Shown one piece after another: positions 1-13,700 of a DNA stretch of 64,000 nt (position 1 is the first letter of the stretch; each line of letters begins with the position of its first letter). Location of the stretch: NCBI GenBank assembly GCA_005406025.1, contig BGZK01001580.1:62001-126000 (forward strand), given 5' to 3'. The notes under the pieces are model-generated. The model saw nothing but the letters and a program-made list of their open reading frames with translations, was not told the origin of the DNA and did not search any database. Both the position numbers and the translations under genes were made by a program. This DNA comes from Eumeta japonica. Lineage: Eukaryota; Arthropoda; Insecta; Lepidoptera; Psychidae.

Positions 1-1884
1 ACTTTAAAAGAACCACGCCAGAAATATACAGTATTGTAGTTTTAGTTCTTAGCATAATAATTTTGTAGAAGATGACATTTATGACGCATAGTTTTAATAA
101 AAAACCAGACAACTGCGAATAGGACTCACGCCCTGAGGTTTTCGTGAAAAATTATTCATGTTCGTAGACATTTAATCCATCAAATATCTCGTCTATTTTT
201 GCCAGTTTTCAATATTTATGCTGGCGCGATGATGATCCCAGGAATACCAAAGATTTATTTTTCCAAATATTTTTAAAACTTTTTTAGCATACCAGATTTT
301 TTTTAATTTTCAAATTTCATGACGGGAAATTAAAAATTGTTCTCCCGTATATTAATTTAAATTACGTCGCATACTTCGATTATAAGTCTAAGTTTATAAT
401 CAGAAAAAAAATCATATTATACAAACTGATGATTTTCATATTTTTCCTTTACGTGTGCTGTTTCCTTGCCAAATTTTAGGATTCCATGTCAATGGAAAGT
501 ACCCTATAAATTTTAATTCACTTGAGATATTCAAAAAATAAGGCATAAATTGTTGTATTTTGAATAGGTTGACTTAGAACTTTAAATTTTTACAGCTCCA
601 AGGAACTTCAAATCTAAGTCTATTATGTATTCGGTCTTAATTTCAACACGATACCTCCACCCGGCCTTGAGAACAAGGCTTCTAACGGATAGATGAACAG
701 ACGAACAACGAAGTGATTCTATAAGGATTCCTTTTTCCTTTAGGAGTAACCCTAAAAAAGAACCATACAAAGTGTTTCTGTAATTTTTACAAAACAATAA
801 GTTATAATCTTATTACAATAATGTATATTAAAAAAAATAAGGACCTCTGTTAGGTTATATTCTTAGAGTCTGTCGAGAAAGTTGGAACTGATCCAACTAC
901 TTGTGAACCCTGGTTGAATTGGTTAATCTGGTTAATCCCTTCATTCAAAAATGTATTTATAAAACCGAACGAGAATCACGAAAAACCTCACAAGCGTTTC
1001 ATCGACTTGCAAACAAAATACTTTTTAAGCTGCTATATATTTCCAAGCGAAAAACTCGATAAACAAACTTTGTTGTTCCCTCGCCGCCATGTTTAACAAG
1101 AAAATAAATCAATAGCGGAATGTCAAATTTCGTTTCAATCTCGACATTTACTTGTTTCAAAGTTAAGAAGTCGACAGACGGTGTGTTTACGAAGTTTAGT
1201 CGGCGGCTCAACAAACAGGCAGTTTGAGCGTGCCGATGTCAAAATGAAATTTCCAGAAGATATTGGCAATTAAGTATTTATCATCGCGAAGAAGAATTCT
1301 GAAGAGCGAACGAACTGCACAAAAGCTTTTTGTCAATTTACCTGAGTACAAAATTGTTTTTACGGTTATAAAGTGGAAGTTACTGGATCGTTGTTAATGG
1401 AACTTCGAATATTGTTTATAATGATTGAATTTATAAGTAAGAATAAAAATGTGTCGTTTAGATAGAAAGAGGCGGGTAGTGCATTACATGCAATTAATTA
1501 CATACAATTTGTTTTCGGTCACAATTTTTTCTACCTGTCACCAATATGATATAAATTTCAGATTAACAAAAAATATCTATTAGTAGGTACATAAAAAAAT
1601 CTGAATTGATATAGAAAAATGTGTTCACAAATATAATCCGCATATCTTTTTACCAAATACAATTTTTTATAAATCTGCAATAAAACAACGAAGCTGTCGT
1701 TTCTCTTAACACTAAACAAATGCTAGTACTTATCTCTATAGTAGATACGAAGTTCATTATTATCATTTTAATATTTGTTTAGAAAAGGTACATTCCGAAA
1801 TCGTTCGGTGAAATTATTTTAAAGTATTTGACGTTGTAATATTCATTGATGTGAGTATGTTGAAAGGATTGCAAAGGGTCGCTG

Positions 1885-2100
1885 TAGCAAATTTCATGTA
1901 GACTAAATTGGTGAGATATTTAATAATTGTCAAATTTTAAGCACCCGAAACCCGACGAGATTACACGAAACGATCGATGGATTATGGTGAAGCAAGAGAG
2001 ATATGCAAATATCTTACCATGTAGAAATCTGTGGTCTGTGTCTACCATTCTGGGAAATAGGCGTGAGTTTATATATTAATAATGAAAAAATATCAATGAA
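1885..2100 (+). repeat. Diverged interspersed repeat, copy 1 of 2
   Basis: It shares collinear blocks with 35,510-35,760: 'aaattttaagcac' followed by a cgaaacc...cgtgaaac-like block, then 'ttctggg.aaataggcg' and an AT-rich tail. The two copies are in the same orientation and moderately diverged. The family is unidentified. Confidence 0.4.
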
Positions 2101-2509
2101 CGGGCCAATTACAGTTGTTTACTTTTTAGGGTTCTGCGGCCAACAAGGGACCTGTATGCGCCAAGTCACTGTGTTTGATTTACATGCAGCTTATTCGACA
2201 ACGCAATGAACATTAACGATCAACCGCGCCGGATACAAACCCGTCCGCTCCCTGTAATTAAACATATACGCATATAAGTATCCCGAGTCTATGATGAGGA
2301 CCTAGAAGGAGCTGAGACGCTGTTCTGATCTGTAACCTGGGATTATATGCAATTTTATTCCTCGGAACGATCTCCTGCTTTGTGCTTCAAGATTATTCCG
2401 AACTGTTCTTTTTACATATATCCTCGGACATTAACACAGTACCAACTGATCCCTAAATAGGCAAGAGGCTTGTGCTATGGGTACCAGATAGTTGACGGCA
2501 TACATATAA

Positions 2510-2648
2510 TATTTAGGAACACCCAGACTCAAGACAAACACAAATTTTTATTCAAATAAACATATGTTTGTCTTGTGCGGGAATCGAACACACGTCCCCA
2601 GCTCAGTAAGTAAGGTCATTACCGACTGCGCTAATCAGGCAGTCAATT
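2510..2648 (-). mobile_element. tRNA-derived SINE, copy 1
   Basis: Read on the minus strand, this has an RNA polymerase III box A (TAGCGCAGTCGG, near 2,632-2,621) and a box B (GTTCGATTCCC, near 2,591-2,580) at tRNA spacing, followed by an unrelated tail beginning with 'acaagacaaacatatg'. A second copy with the same head and tail lies at 43,890-44,020. The non-tRNA tail and the repetition make this a SINE and not a functional tRNA gene. Confidence 0.7.
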
Positions 2649-2789
2649 ATTTGATTTGAACTGTATGGTTAGTTCACCGGTGCACTCGACCGCCTGTACA
2701 GTCTGCTTAAATAATGTATCCATGAGAAAAGAATGGTGAGTATCATAATTTCCTCACGCGGCCTGTCGCCTTGTACGAGACAAATATAT

Positions 2790-3635
2790 TAGGTACTCCA
2801 GAACCCTTATCACCATTTCCATCCGTCCGCCCGTCTCTCTGTCCGCTCAGAGACTCTCAGTACTAGGAAACCGTAATTCCATATGGATATACGCATTACT
2901 ACGGCAACACAGTGATAGAATAGAATCGTGAATATACAATTTTTTAAGGTACCTCCCCTACACGTGAAATGGGGATGTTTTTGATTAGTACTGTCATTCA
3001 AAAACATTGTGGATCTGTGAAAATCATGTTTAGATCTAGGGTTTCGTGTACCTAATAATATTTACTAAAGTGCACAATTTTGTTAGAGTCCACTGCCCCC
3101 CGTACCAACTAAATGTTTATTTTTGAATATCCAAAAAAAAGTGACGACAGTAGTATACAGAACAAAGTTAAAACTAAAACTGTCACAGCTAAGTTGGCTT
3201 TAGGTTAACGAGTAATAATCGACCAACTTATACATAAAATGTATAGACTACTTGGAACAGTAAAAAGCGAAATTTCGTACAATTTTCATTGAAAATTACT
3301 TAGACGACATAATTGGTTGTGTAAAACAAGTAGTAAAATTAAGGAAAAATTAAGGAAATATAAAATTAAAGAAACATAACATCATATCAATAGTCCTTGA
3401 CACCCGTCTTATGTGGTCCCATTTTTAGACATTACATGTCGCTGTTAAATCGTGCACTAAGTAGGTTCACTATTAAACATAGGTAATTAAATAGTTACCT
3501 ATGTTAAAGATAATTAAATAGGTTGATAGTATCAAATAAAATGCCTCCTCTAAGTTTGTTTATTATAACGGCAACTACGGAACACTACACTGCGCGTGCC
3601 CGACACAAACTTGGGCGATTTCTCTTTTATAATAA
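2790..3635 (+). mobile_element. Lepidopteran interspersed family copy ('gtccgtc...cacttggccggttt' type)
   Basis: It opens with a 'tccgtccgcccgtctctctg' block and contains 'actgtcacagctaagt' and 'tgtgtaaaacaagtagtaaa'. It ends with a degenerate 'ggaacactacactgcgcgtg ... cttgggcgattt' terminus. The same ordered blocks recur at about 26,950-27,555 and 59,540-60,052, and the terminal part alone at 46,200-46,392, all in the same orientation. The family carries no coding capacity and I do not assign it to a named class. Confidence 0.6.
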
Positions 3636-4080
3636 AATTTCGATTCAGGATGTAAGTTTTCATAAGTTCCAAATAAAATGTTAGATGTACCCAATATTTT
3701 CTTTGTATAGAGATGGAATAAAATCACTGAAAATTGTTTTCTTTACTTTATTAGATAATATATTCTATGCATAAATGTAAAGTACCTATAAAAAGTCAAC
3801 TGTACACGTCCCGTTTCGCATTTGTTCGAAGATTTCAAGTTAAAAATATTGCATCAGCATCTAAAATAAATCTTCGCCATAAAAATATTTTCCATCATGT
3901 AAACAGAGTCGCCGACGGCGGCGGTGTGTTTATACAAGAAAGATCAAACTCAATGAATAAACGAGCAGATTGAATGCAAATACGTAACATAAATTCGGAA
4001 TCTTATGCCGTGCGTTTTCAGGTAAAAAAAAGGAATTGTTGAAATATTTGTTTCTTCATTCATTCCTATATATGTATATT

Positions 4081-4230
4081 GGCTTTTGCCCGCGGTTCCG
4101 CCCGCGTGGATATAAAAAGATAAAAATTGATAGGATTCGCGTAAAATTCGATCTTACTGAGCATCTTATGCCAAAATTCAAGTTAATCAGGTTTCAGAGA
4201 TCTATTCATGAGTCCGTCAGTCAGTGATAT
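4081..4230 (+). repeat. 'gcggttccgcccgcgtgg' interspersed repeat
   Basis: The segment starts with 'ggcttttgcccgcggttccg', a signature very common in lepidopteran genomes. Degenerate relatives occur in inverted orientation at 21,440 and 26,815 and in direct orientation at 60,912. It is non-coding. Confidence 0.55.
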
Positions 4231-7200
4231 TTCGCTTATCTCCATAACTTCATTAAACTACTTCAAGCAACTGGATAATTAACTGCCAAACTACATACAG
4301 CACATTATTTTTTTTATGTTGCATGTATAATTCGTTTATTATAAATATAAGGTTTACGCAGAATATTACGCACCGAAGATTCCGCTCTATACATAAAAAA
4401 ATATATATCATGCACGCAATACACACAAAACATTAATACGAGAAATACGTTTCTCCTTGCGCCGCCGTCGAGGGTCATACATCAAATATGCGTTTCGATA
4501 TGTCATTAATTTATGTCTAATTAGTCCGTGTCTACGTTTAACGTAATTTGCATCGCAAAGAACCGCGACGCTCGCAGATCCTTCCAACGCGAATGATTTC
4601 GTTAAGCGAGAATAAGCACAGATTTTATTTATTAATTTTTAGATTTCTTTTGAATTCACGCCATCACAATGTAAATTATGACGATAATAAAGTTAGCTGG
4701 ACACCCCTCTCTTCATTCCCATGATGTCCGATCCTATGGGCTGCGACGTGCAGTTCGTGGTCACCACTTGGAATCTTTCCTCCTCTTCTTCAGTTCTACT
4801 TACGATGTGGTCTACTCGTGTAGCTGTTTCTAAAGCGCGTTAATGAAAATCACGTCTATGAGTAATCACCCTTAACACCTTTATATCATCAGTGGCAACA
4901 TTTACTTGGGTTCAACCATTGAACACGAAACCTTAATTACCGACGAAGTTTTTTTTTTTAATGTCTCAAATTTTATTTTTAATAATGGAAAGTGCACACA
5001 CGTAATAGTGCACACAACAAAATATTCATTAGGGATCTGTATAATGTAACTAAGAAAAGGAATAAATGAGGCGGCGAAGAAAATAAATTTAGGTTTCATA
5101 ATATAACTAGCCATAGTGCATATTTACGGTACTTGTCATACCAAGCGATAAAGTTAAGTTAAACCCAATGTGTTTAATGTTTTAAAGGACGTGGAACTTT
5201 GTGTTGCTTAATTTCAAAATGCTTTCAATAATGACAATTATTTCTAAAACTTCAATTGAAATACCAATATTACTATTGTCGAAACCGAAATCCTTAAACA
5301 TTAATGCGAAACATTTTTCTACACGTTTTTTTTTCAAAATAAAGTAGTATTTCAAGTTTTGTTGCAATTTATGTGTGTGGATGTACTCCCGTATAGCGTG
5401 TTTATGGAGAGTCAACTCGAAAGCTAACTTCCTACTTTAATCCTCTCATCCATGTTAAGAACATACATAAAAATTAAGTTTAATGTCGATCAGTATTAGC
5501 TATAAATACTGCTCTTAAAGTATACACAATATAAGTTTCACTTCGAATCGGCAATGATTATGTCGCTAGAAATTCAAGAAATCAGTCCCCTAAACTTAGG
5601 AGTAGGGAAGCGCCGCGTTGCACCAAATGCAATGCAATATTTGCATATGACGGGTCTAGTAAACGCGACGGAGCGATGCGCTGTTCAAATTCTTTCAGAT
5701 ATGTATACACGAAGAGATGCGGTGTCTATTCAAAATACAAGTGTAAAATGTTGGAATGTTATCAAAATACTTTTTAATACGTGGTATACTTAATTCTTAT
5801 TAAAAACTGAAACTTAATATGCGTTGCAAGCCCTTACGTTTTTGAAGATTAAAAAATCGTGTTGAACAGATGTACCAATCAGTCAGTACCAATTGTCAGT
5901 ACCAATTTTTTAATCTATTTTAAATATCATTCAATGTACATACAACTATTGTGCTAAAATTCACTTACGTGCCCACATGGACCGATACATAATTAGAATA
6001 GTTACGTGTAAAAATTAAAAATTGTGCATCTGAAAAAAATGTCCACAAATTTTATTAAAAACACTTTTCTTTGAAATAAATTAAACGAAAACCGTAATCC
6101 CTTGTATTCCCAGGGGAAACGCAAAATAATATTGAAATGAAAATTTGTACGAGATGTTTCATTTCGTGAAAGATCAATACAATAATTTATAATGCAGAAC
6201 CCTCGCCTATGACCAACGGCACTTCACAGCCACGATCATAATCGAAGGCCCGTTTGCCTCGACTTCTACGATACACATTTTGTACTTGTCCACAACCGCA
6301 GACGGAAAATGAACTAGTAAAGTGATTTTTTAAGTACCCAAAATTCATCACTGACATCCAGTTAAGAATTAGCTAACTTACGATAGAATATATTTAATGT
6401 ACCTTATTTCAATCGAGAAGACGAGACTTTCCTGTAAGTGAATCGCTATATACAACTGAGACAAAAAACACCGTCAATAGAACGCCCTCCGACGCCTGCA
6501 CGTCTCGGGAGGTCGAAACGAGCCAAATATTGATAGATGACTCGCTTAGAGACTGGCTCTATTGATACATGTATACCAACAGTTCGATCATTGCTATTCT
6601 TTTCGATGTGAGTTTTGTTTATATGTATATTTGAAGGGCATTATTATAACTATTAATACGGTAATAGTTCGCCGGTTGGTTTAGACGATTGATATTTTAT
6701 GGCTTCTTTTTTACTATAACACTGATTTTTATTTGCAACAAAATTCTCGAACTAATATTTTGATTAATCGGTAAATTAATCAAAATAATAATAAGTAAAT
6801 TAGTAATGTAAACGACGTTTGTCATTTACATTACTAATTTACTTATTATGTTATTATAATTATGGAAGATATAGACGAGAAATATTAAAAAGATAGTAAT
6901 AATAATTTTTAAACAATGGTTTTTATATTTGATGGCTGTCACTTTACTAATTTGCTCGAGCGTCATATATAATCAATTGACGAATTCGACCCGAACTGTA
7001 GCGACAGCATTCCTTAGAATGTAACTAAACAAACTATGTAATTATTACTATTATATAGTATTCAGAAACTGAAATTATTTTACCGAATAGGTTTTAGTTT
7101 CTTATAATTACAGTATAGGAAACGCATAATGTTTTTTTACTGTCATAATTGGATTTTTAATAGTTTTCTTGGGAGCTGTGTGGCATGATAAAAATGAGAA

Positions 7201-7466
7201 TTCTCTCTAAAGAGAGAAACGTGGAAATGTGTGCAGGAAAATAAAAACGCGGGAGCCGCAGAAGAAAATTGTCTGTCAATAAAATAAGATTGCTTCACAA
7301 TTTGAAACCCAATTGTGCATTAAGTAAAATCACATTGGGTAGATAATTTCTTATGTTCCCGTGAACAATGCGCACTGGCCGAAAATTAAGTACCGCTATT
7401 AATTGTACTTAACGGGCGTTCAAAATTAGACCCGAAAAAAAAATAAACCGACTGTCACAATTCCAG

Positions 7467-7780
7467 TGAAGCGAGGGACGTGGGCGGCGCACATCACTCA
7501 TCCGTGGGAGTTCGCAAGCAAACACGCGATAGGCAAAATCCCGTCGTCGGTGATGTCGGACAGCGAGCTCGACCTGACCGCCGACGCGGGCGCGGCGATG
7601 CTCGCGCTACGGAAGCCCACGGAGATCCGGCGAGCGTTCGACGCCGTGCCCAAGCCGAAGAAGTCTGTGCCCGAGAACGGCCTGCCGGTGTGGCACAGGC
7701 TGGGCCTGGAAGCGAAGTTGCCCGTGCCTAAAATGCCGATAGGGAAGGTGGTGTTTTCCCGTGGGAAAATCGGCGAAAAT
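7467..7780 (+). CDS. FSIP2-like gene, exon 1 of visible model
   Basis: The acceptor is 'cacaattccag' and the donor is AAT|gtgagt. The exon is much GC-richer than its flanks. The first two bases (TG) complete a codon from an upstream exon; if that exon ends in A, the split codon is ATG and may be the initiator. It encodes residues 1-105, including WAAHITHPWEFASKHAIGK near the start and the family-like NGLPVWHRLGLEAKLPVP motif around residues 70-87. It ends in phase 0. An open frame runs back only to 7,430 and contains no ATG, so a start inside this exon is unlikely unless an internal AUG (near 7,553) is used. Confidence 0.75.
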
Positions 7781-10700
7781 GTGAGTTTTTTGCGTATAAT
7801 CAAAAGACCCATGTCGTACATCAATTTGACGCCACAAACGTATTACGATTGATGATAACAGTTTCGATATTTAAATCCAAAATATATGGTATCACTTTGT
7901 TTATAAATGTGTTCAACTATTAAGAATCAAGACAATGATTGTTCCCTAACAAACAATACCTTTTTTAATGCAACATTTGAATATAACTTTTATTGTTAGG
8001 CAGGTTTTCTATTGTATATAATGCTACTTTGCGGCAATTCATAGTTGGATTTGTGTATTAGGGATTCCTAGTGGAAAAACAGATTCGAGGGTAAAGTGAC
8101 TTGCATACTCCACGTTACCGAATGTTACCCTTGGAGCGTAACTAGACAGTAATCATAAGAAATAGACCAAAACTTGTACTTTAATAAAAAACAATCTTAT
8201 ATAAAAATAGGAACTTTACAAAGTAATTTCTTACATTTTTATTATAATATGAACAAAATAGACCTTTAGACACCTAACTTCTCGAAACTCTTGTTACAAA
8301 TGATCATCTACACAATTTCAGCATTATTTTAAGCAAGTAACTTAAGCAGTACAACATCTCTAATTTCATTTTGAATAATATCAATATTCCTTTGAAACTG
8401 TTGTTACGAGCTATTATTCAAAATGGAATATTATTCAAAATGAAACTTTAAGTTTCCGAATTCATGTTAAAATACGATTGTGATATATTAAAAAGATGCA
8501 ACTTAAATTACTCCATAAAGTTTTCATGAAGGTCCCGCCGTGAGTTTACGAGTTAGATGTCATTCTAACTTTGGAATAAAATCGCGTCAAAGAAGCACAT
8601 TTATGTTTCATGATCCCACCCTAAGAATATAATACGCAAATGAAACATATGGGCCGGGCTTAATTCCGTCGAATCCTTCTACGAGGCACGAGAACCTTCA
8701 TTATGCTAATGCACAGCAGAACCGAATGGGGAACCCCCGAAAAAGGGGGGTTATGCTTTATAAATCTGCTTACGTGCTCAAACGAGCGCTACTGCATAAA
8801 TATAGACGCGTTGCGAGAGTCGTTAGCGTTAAACGAGGTATGCTTTTGTGAATTTTGTCGTTTTCAGTTGGAGAAAACGTTTAAGTCTGTACTTTACGAG
8901 TTCGTGACATTGTTCGACACAAGTAACGAAACATTTCTTTAAAGTAAATAATTTTATTTTGGAAGCGAATCAGACTTAGCATGTTTTTTACATAACTCGT
9001 AAGTCTACAAATTCACCACATACTGATTGTAATTAGCTAAATAACTTATGGTATTTGTATTTTAAAACAGTCATCACGAAAACTATAAGATTTATGTTTA
9101 TATATTAAGAGAATATATATACAATATGCAACAATAAACATTTCAAAATTTGAAAAATATGAAGTTGCATCAAAAATTCACGAATATTTAACTATTCCAG
9201 TTTTTCCAATTTGTTGCAAAACACAATGACAGTTTCTTGTCTGTACTTGCTTACCCTCAGTATAGTATAATTTCTAGGGTTATGCACCCTAGAAATTGCT
9301 CTTCGCGATAATGTTGTGGTATATTTTTTAATTTTGTCTGTGTGCATTAAAATTTAACGCGAATCAACGTTTACTTTTTAATTAACAATCCGACGACTAA
9401 GTTTCAAACGGATACCATTGAAAATGCCAGAATAGTCCTAAATTCGATTCTGATTTATCTTATAATAAAATAATTCTCCCGACTCGGTGAAGGCCAGGCT
9501 TCCCGAATCCCGTCGTCGGTCAATCGTGACACTTATATGCACAGAAGAGAAGAAGAATAAAAGGCTTTTAAAACGCAATTCTTGTAGTAAGTGCTTTAGG
9601 CTTGCAAAAGAAAAGCAAATCTTCAAATCAAATCAAAAATATCTTTATTTCGTAGGTAATGAAATTACACTTGAAATCGTCATTAATAAATTCATTTCGA
9701 CATTACCGCCCATTCCAAATGCTGATTCACCGAGAGAAGAATGGGCAAGAAACTCAAGGCCTGCTCTTTTTACTCATCAATACAAAGGATTTAGTCATTT
9801 ATAATTTAATTGACATTTAAAAATAATATGAAATAACCTGATAGGCGAGCAGCTCAATCCCAGGGGCTTTTTTCATTAAGATATTCCAATACGGTATAAT
9901 AGCCCTTGCCATATAATTTTCTTTTAACGAAACGTTTAAACTCAGTAAATGGCAAATTTTGAATTTCGGCTAGAAAATTTACTAAAATTTTGGAATTCGT
10001 TCACTGAAAATTCTCAACCTGTCCGACCTTTAAAATCGGAGTCGTCGCTAACTTTTAGGTAAGTAATAATTAATTTAATCATGAACTAAGTATTTCAAAC
10101 GAACTTTTCAGGCGGTCAGAGCGGGCCCGCGAACATGTCCCCCATTAATTATTACCAAAAACGTTTAGCGGCCGTTTTCGGTGTTCGCGGCCGAGTTCAA
10201 AGTTATCGGGAATTTGTGACGTCACGTTCGGAGTTTTCTCTCCGTCGACGCCGTAACAAAGAACATTTGTAACTTTCTAGCCGCTTGGTAAAAGGTACAT
10301 TTTAGTGAAGTTATTAGACATTACTCCACTCTATGTAGTCCACACTTCTAGTAATCGGAATTAATATGTATTTCATATAGGTATTAATTCACTCTGAAAT
10401 TGTAAATTTCTGTGAAATAAAGAAATAAACAATTAAGATTGTCGAAATTGAACTTTTTTTGTACATTCCAGTAACTGAACTTTTTCTTATCATATTGTTT
10501 TCACAAATAATTTAAGTGCTAATTGAAATATTAATTCACAGTCGTATTATACAATTTAGGACCATTTCCAGAATTTATGTCCTTAATTGGAATGGAAAGT
10601 CATTTTAATATAAGCTTATGTTACTTTTGTCCAAATTATCTTCAAGAAAATGGTATTCACTGCAGTAAGCTTGTGATTTTCGAATAAATTGCAACAAAAC

Positions 10701-13700
10701 ACTGCGTCCCTGTGTTGTTTATTCGATGTATGGATATAGTTCAATTCAATGAATGTATCATGCGATGTATCATAATACTTATGCCTGTCTTTCAGCATAT
10801 TTCAGCCTTGATTTATTATTATGGTTTATTCAACTTTCTCAGTCGAAACTGCATGCAATAAACTTTTAAGTACTAAAAGTCGTTAAGGTTGTTTTTTTTT
10901 CGTTTTTTCTAAAATGCCTAAAATTGTTTGACCATAAATACATGTAGACAAATTCTTTCCATTTGTTTACTTATCCGAAATAGTAGCATTAATAGCAGTC
11001 ACCGATGAAATAGTGATCACAGATAAATGGACAGACAGACACCGACGCCTTACTACTAGAGTTCAATTACGATCGTCAGATGTTGAACCCTAAAAAGACA
11101 TTTCTCCGAAACGTCACCGAATTTTTACGGAAATTAAATACGTATGATAATATATCACCCCCGTAATTTAAATGAAAAATATAATGCACTTATCTTCACG
11201 GGGACATATTAACACTTTGACATCGAGCTAGAATCAATTTATTAATAAAAACGTGTTCTTTTTTTCCACAAACACCTGAAAAAATCTCGATCACACATCC
11301 CAGCACTGCCTTTGTTTAGGTACAGCTGGAGGGAGTTAATTGCTTCAGCAATGGCGAAAACTGGTGAAGCTTTTAATTAAGAAGCTCTTAGACAACACCA
11401 GCGCCTCGGTGCTGATACGTTGTTTAATTAAACGAAATACAACAGCTGTTCAGCGCCGGACTTACGGCCCCGCGTTGCACAACAATGTTGACTTTCTTTA
11501 TTGGAATCTGATATCGGACAATAAAATAAACAATTGAAAGCGTTGGAAGCGTTCGCAATCAGACGCTTTGCCTTCGAGACAAAAGTGACCAGATTCTAAC
11601 ATCCGATGATGGTGATAATGACAAATAATAACATGATAGTACAAATCCTAATAAACTTAAATCAAATTAAATCACTTGTTCTATGTCTCAGAGAACATAT
11701 TAAGTCATGAATTTCGGAAGTTATTATGGTGATCCATTGGTAGCAATGATTCTCAGTAGCTCCCAACCCGCGTCGAGCGACCTTAAAGAGATTTCAAAGT
11801 TCTCAATTTTAAATAAATACAATGATATTTTGTATTAACACGCCTTTGAAATGCATAAGACCAACCTACATTGAAACAATCTACAGAAATGAGTATTTCA
11901 TTATAAACGGTATTTTTTGTATTTGACTGGAATTATTGAGGATAATTTTACATAAGGATAATTTAAAAAACCCGGGTTTCTCAAGGATATATTGGATGTC
12001 ATTATGTTTTTAGTTATAAGTATATATAATGAGTTACGGTACATAGATATTTAACTTCATTTATAGTAAAAATTAAAAAAAATTGAGAGGAATTCATAAA
12101 AATAATGTTCATACACTCCAAGGTTTTTAATTGGTTTGACACTAGTAATTTGCTTCTTCTTCTTTTTCGCTGTGCCTGGTCCCATTTACTCGTGGTCGGA
12201 CTTTCTCGTCCTATTTTTCCTTTCAACGCGATTGAGTACCGAGTCTTCTCCGAGAGAGAGTCTTTATCTAAATGAGATTCTTTTAGATCTTTGTCGATCG
12301 TCGTCAGCCAGGTGGCGGGTGGTCTTCCACAAGCACGTTTCGATGTTGGTAAATTTAGAACAAGCTTCACAATCTTATGCAGCTTACGCAGGTCTTCTTG
12401 GCTTCTTCGAACGTGACCGTATCGCCGTAAGCGTTCTTCCTTGCCCTTATTAGCAATCGGAACAACTCTGAAACTTCCTCTGACGTTCTGATTTTTGATT
12501 TTTTCTAGAAGTGTAACGCCTGCTGACCAGCGTAGCATTCATATCTCTGTTTTATGTAGCTTGTTAAGATGAATCTTATTAGTAGCCCAAAATCCGACAC
12601 ATGCAAAATAGCTAATGTGATAGCGACTTTGTACATTTGCCCTTTTATTTTAAAAGGATTTTTTTAACGCACATGACGCTTGTGACCTGTCCCCGCTTCA
12701 TTCATCCCTTTGCGGTTCTGTTAGTAACATTTTTATCTATCTTGCCATTATTGCCAAGTATCGAGCCTAAATACTTAAATTGTCAGGTGGAGCAAGCATG
12801 TACTTGTTATCAACAGTCCAAAGTCATTAGGGATGGTTAGACCGTCGAAAATACACGACATATGCTCTGTTTTCTTTCTACTGATTCTAAGGCCATTGGC
12901 TTCTAGTGCATCAATCCAGTAATTGAAGTTTAGTTGGAGATCTTCTATGTTTTCAGAAATCAGTATAACGTTGTTAGTGTAAATTATGTTTCAAGGCAAG
13001 GACTTTTGGTAAAGTTTTTTTCAGGTAATCCTTGGTACTATTGAAGAGCATAAAACTGAGTGTAGAACCCTGGTGTACTGGACCTTAATTTCAAAGATGT
13101 CACCTTTGCCTACCGGGTTTAAGACCTGTGTGGTCACGGCTTTATACATATCCTTTATTATATTTACATAATACTCTGGTACCAGTTGTTGTCTGAGGGC
13201 TTCCCAGATAAGGTGGCGTGAGATATGGTCAAATTTCTTCTCCGAGTCCATAAAAACCATATGAAAGTTCTCTTTACTGGCTTTCGCCTTTTTTAGGAGT
13301 GTTTGAACTGTTTGAATAGCGTCTGAAGAGCTTCTTTCTAAAAAAAACCCACATTGATTTTGTGTTACAGTAATCATATGCTTCAGCCTATTGTTCAGTA
13401 CTCGTTCCCAAATTTTTAGTGCGTCTAAAATTTGTTTAATGGCTCTATAATTACTGCAGTCTCTCACGTCCCCTTTCTTTTTATAAAACGGTATGAGGGA
13501 GCTGTTGCGCCATGAATCCGGCATGGGGTCACCCCAGTACTAGTTTATTAAATGGCGATCGTAACAAAATTATTCCACATTGTCCCAAATGTTTCCAAAC
13601 TTCTGATGGTATTTAGTCTGGTCCTGGGGCCTTGTTATTTTTCATTTTCTGTATTGTACTTTTGAATTCATCTCGAGCTATATTCACGAGTGGCTCTTGC

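Larger units (their letters stand above)
1..7466. other. Non-coding region left of gene 1, repeat-bearing
   Basis: I could support no coding exon here: open frames are short, AT-rich and lack paired splice signals. It could be the first intron and 5' end of gene 1, or intergenic DNA. It holds a tRNA-derived SINE (2.51-2.65 kb), one copy of a lepidopteran interspersed family (2.79-3.63 kb), a 'gcggttccgcccgcgtgg' repeat (4.08 kb), a GC-richer island with homeodomain-type TAATTA sites (4.4-4.62 kb) and small perfect hairpins (near 3,477 and 6,785). The rest shows nothing I recognise. Confidence 0.6.

Noticed and set aside
2580..2640. tRNA gene on the minus strand
   Set aside because: Box A and box B are present, but the sequence does not fold into a full cloverleaf by eye and a second diverged copy with the same non-tRNA tail exists, so it is a SINE.
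5554..5793. 79-codon plus-strand ORF as an exon of gene 1
   Set aside because: No family-like motif, no paired GT donor in a coherent phase, and composition is only slightly above background.
7480..7837. Other open frames overlapping gene 1 exon 1 on both strands
   Set aside because: GC-rich exons leave several frames open. Only the frame of 7,467-7,780 joins exon 2 in phase and has the family-like motif.
8703..8942. 79-codon plus-strand ORF after a GC-rich patch
   Set aside because: No splice signals in phase with gene 1 and no recognised motif. More likely regulatory or random open sequence.
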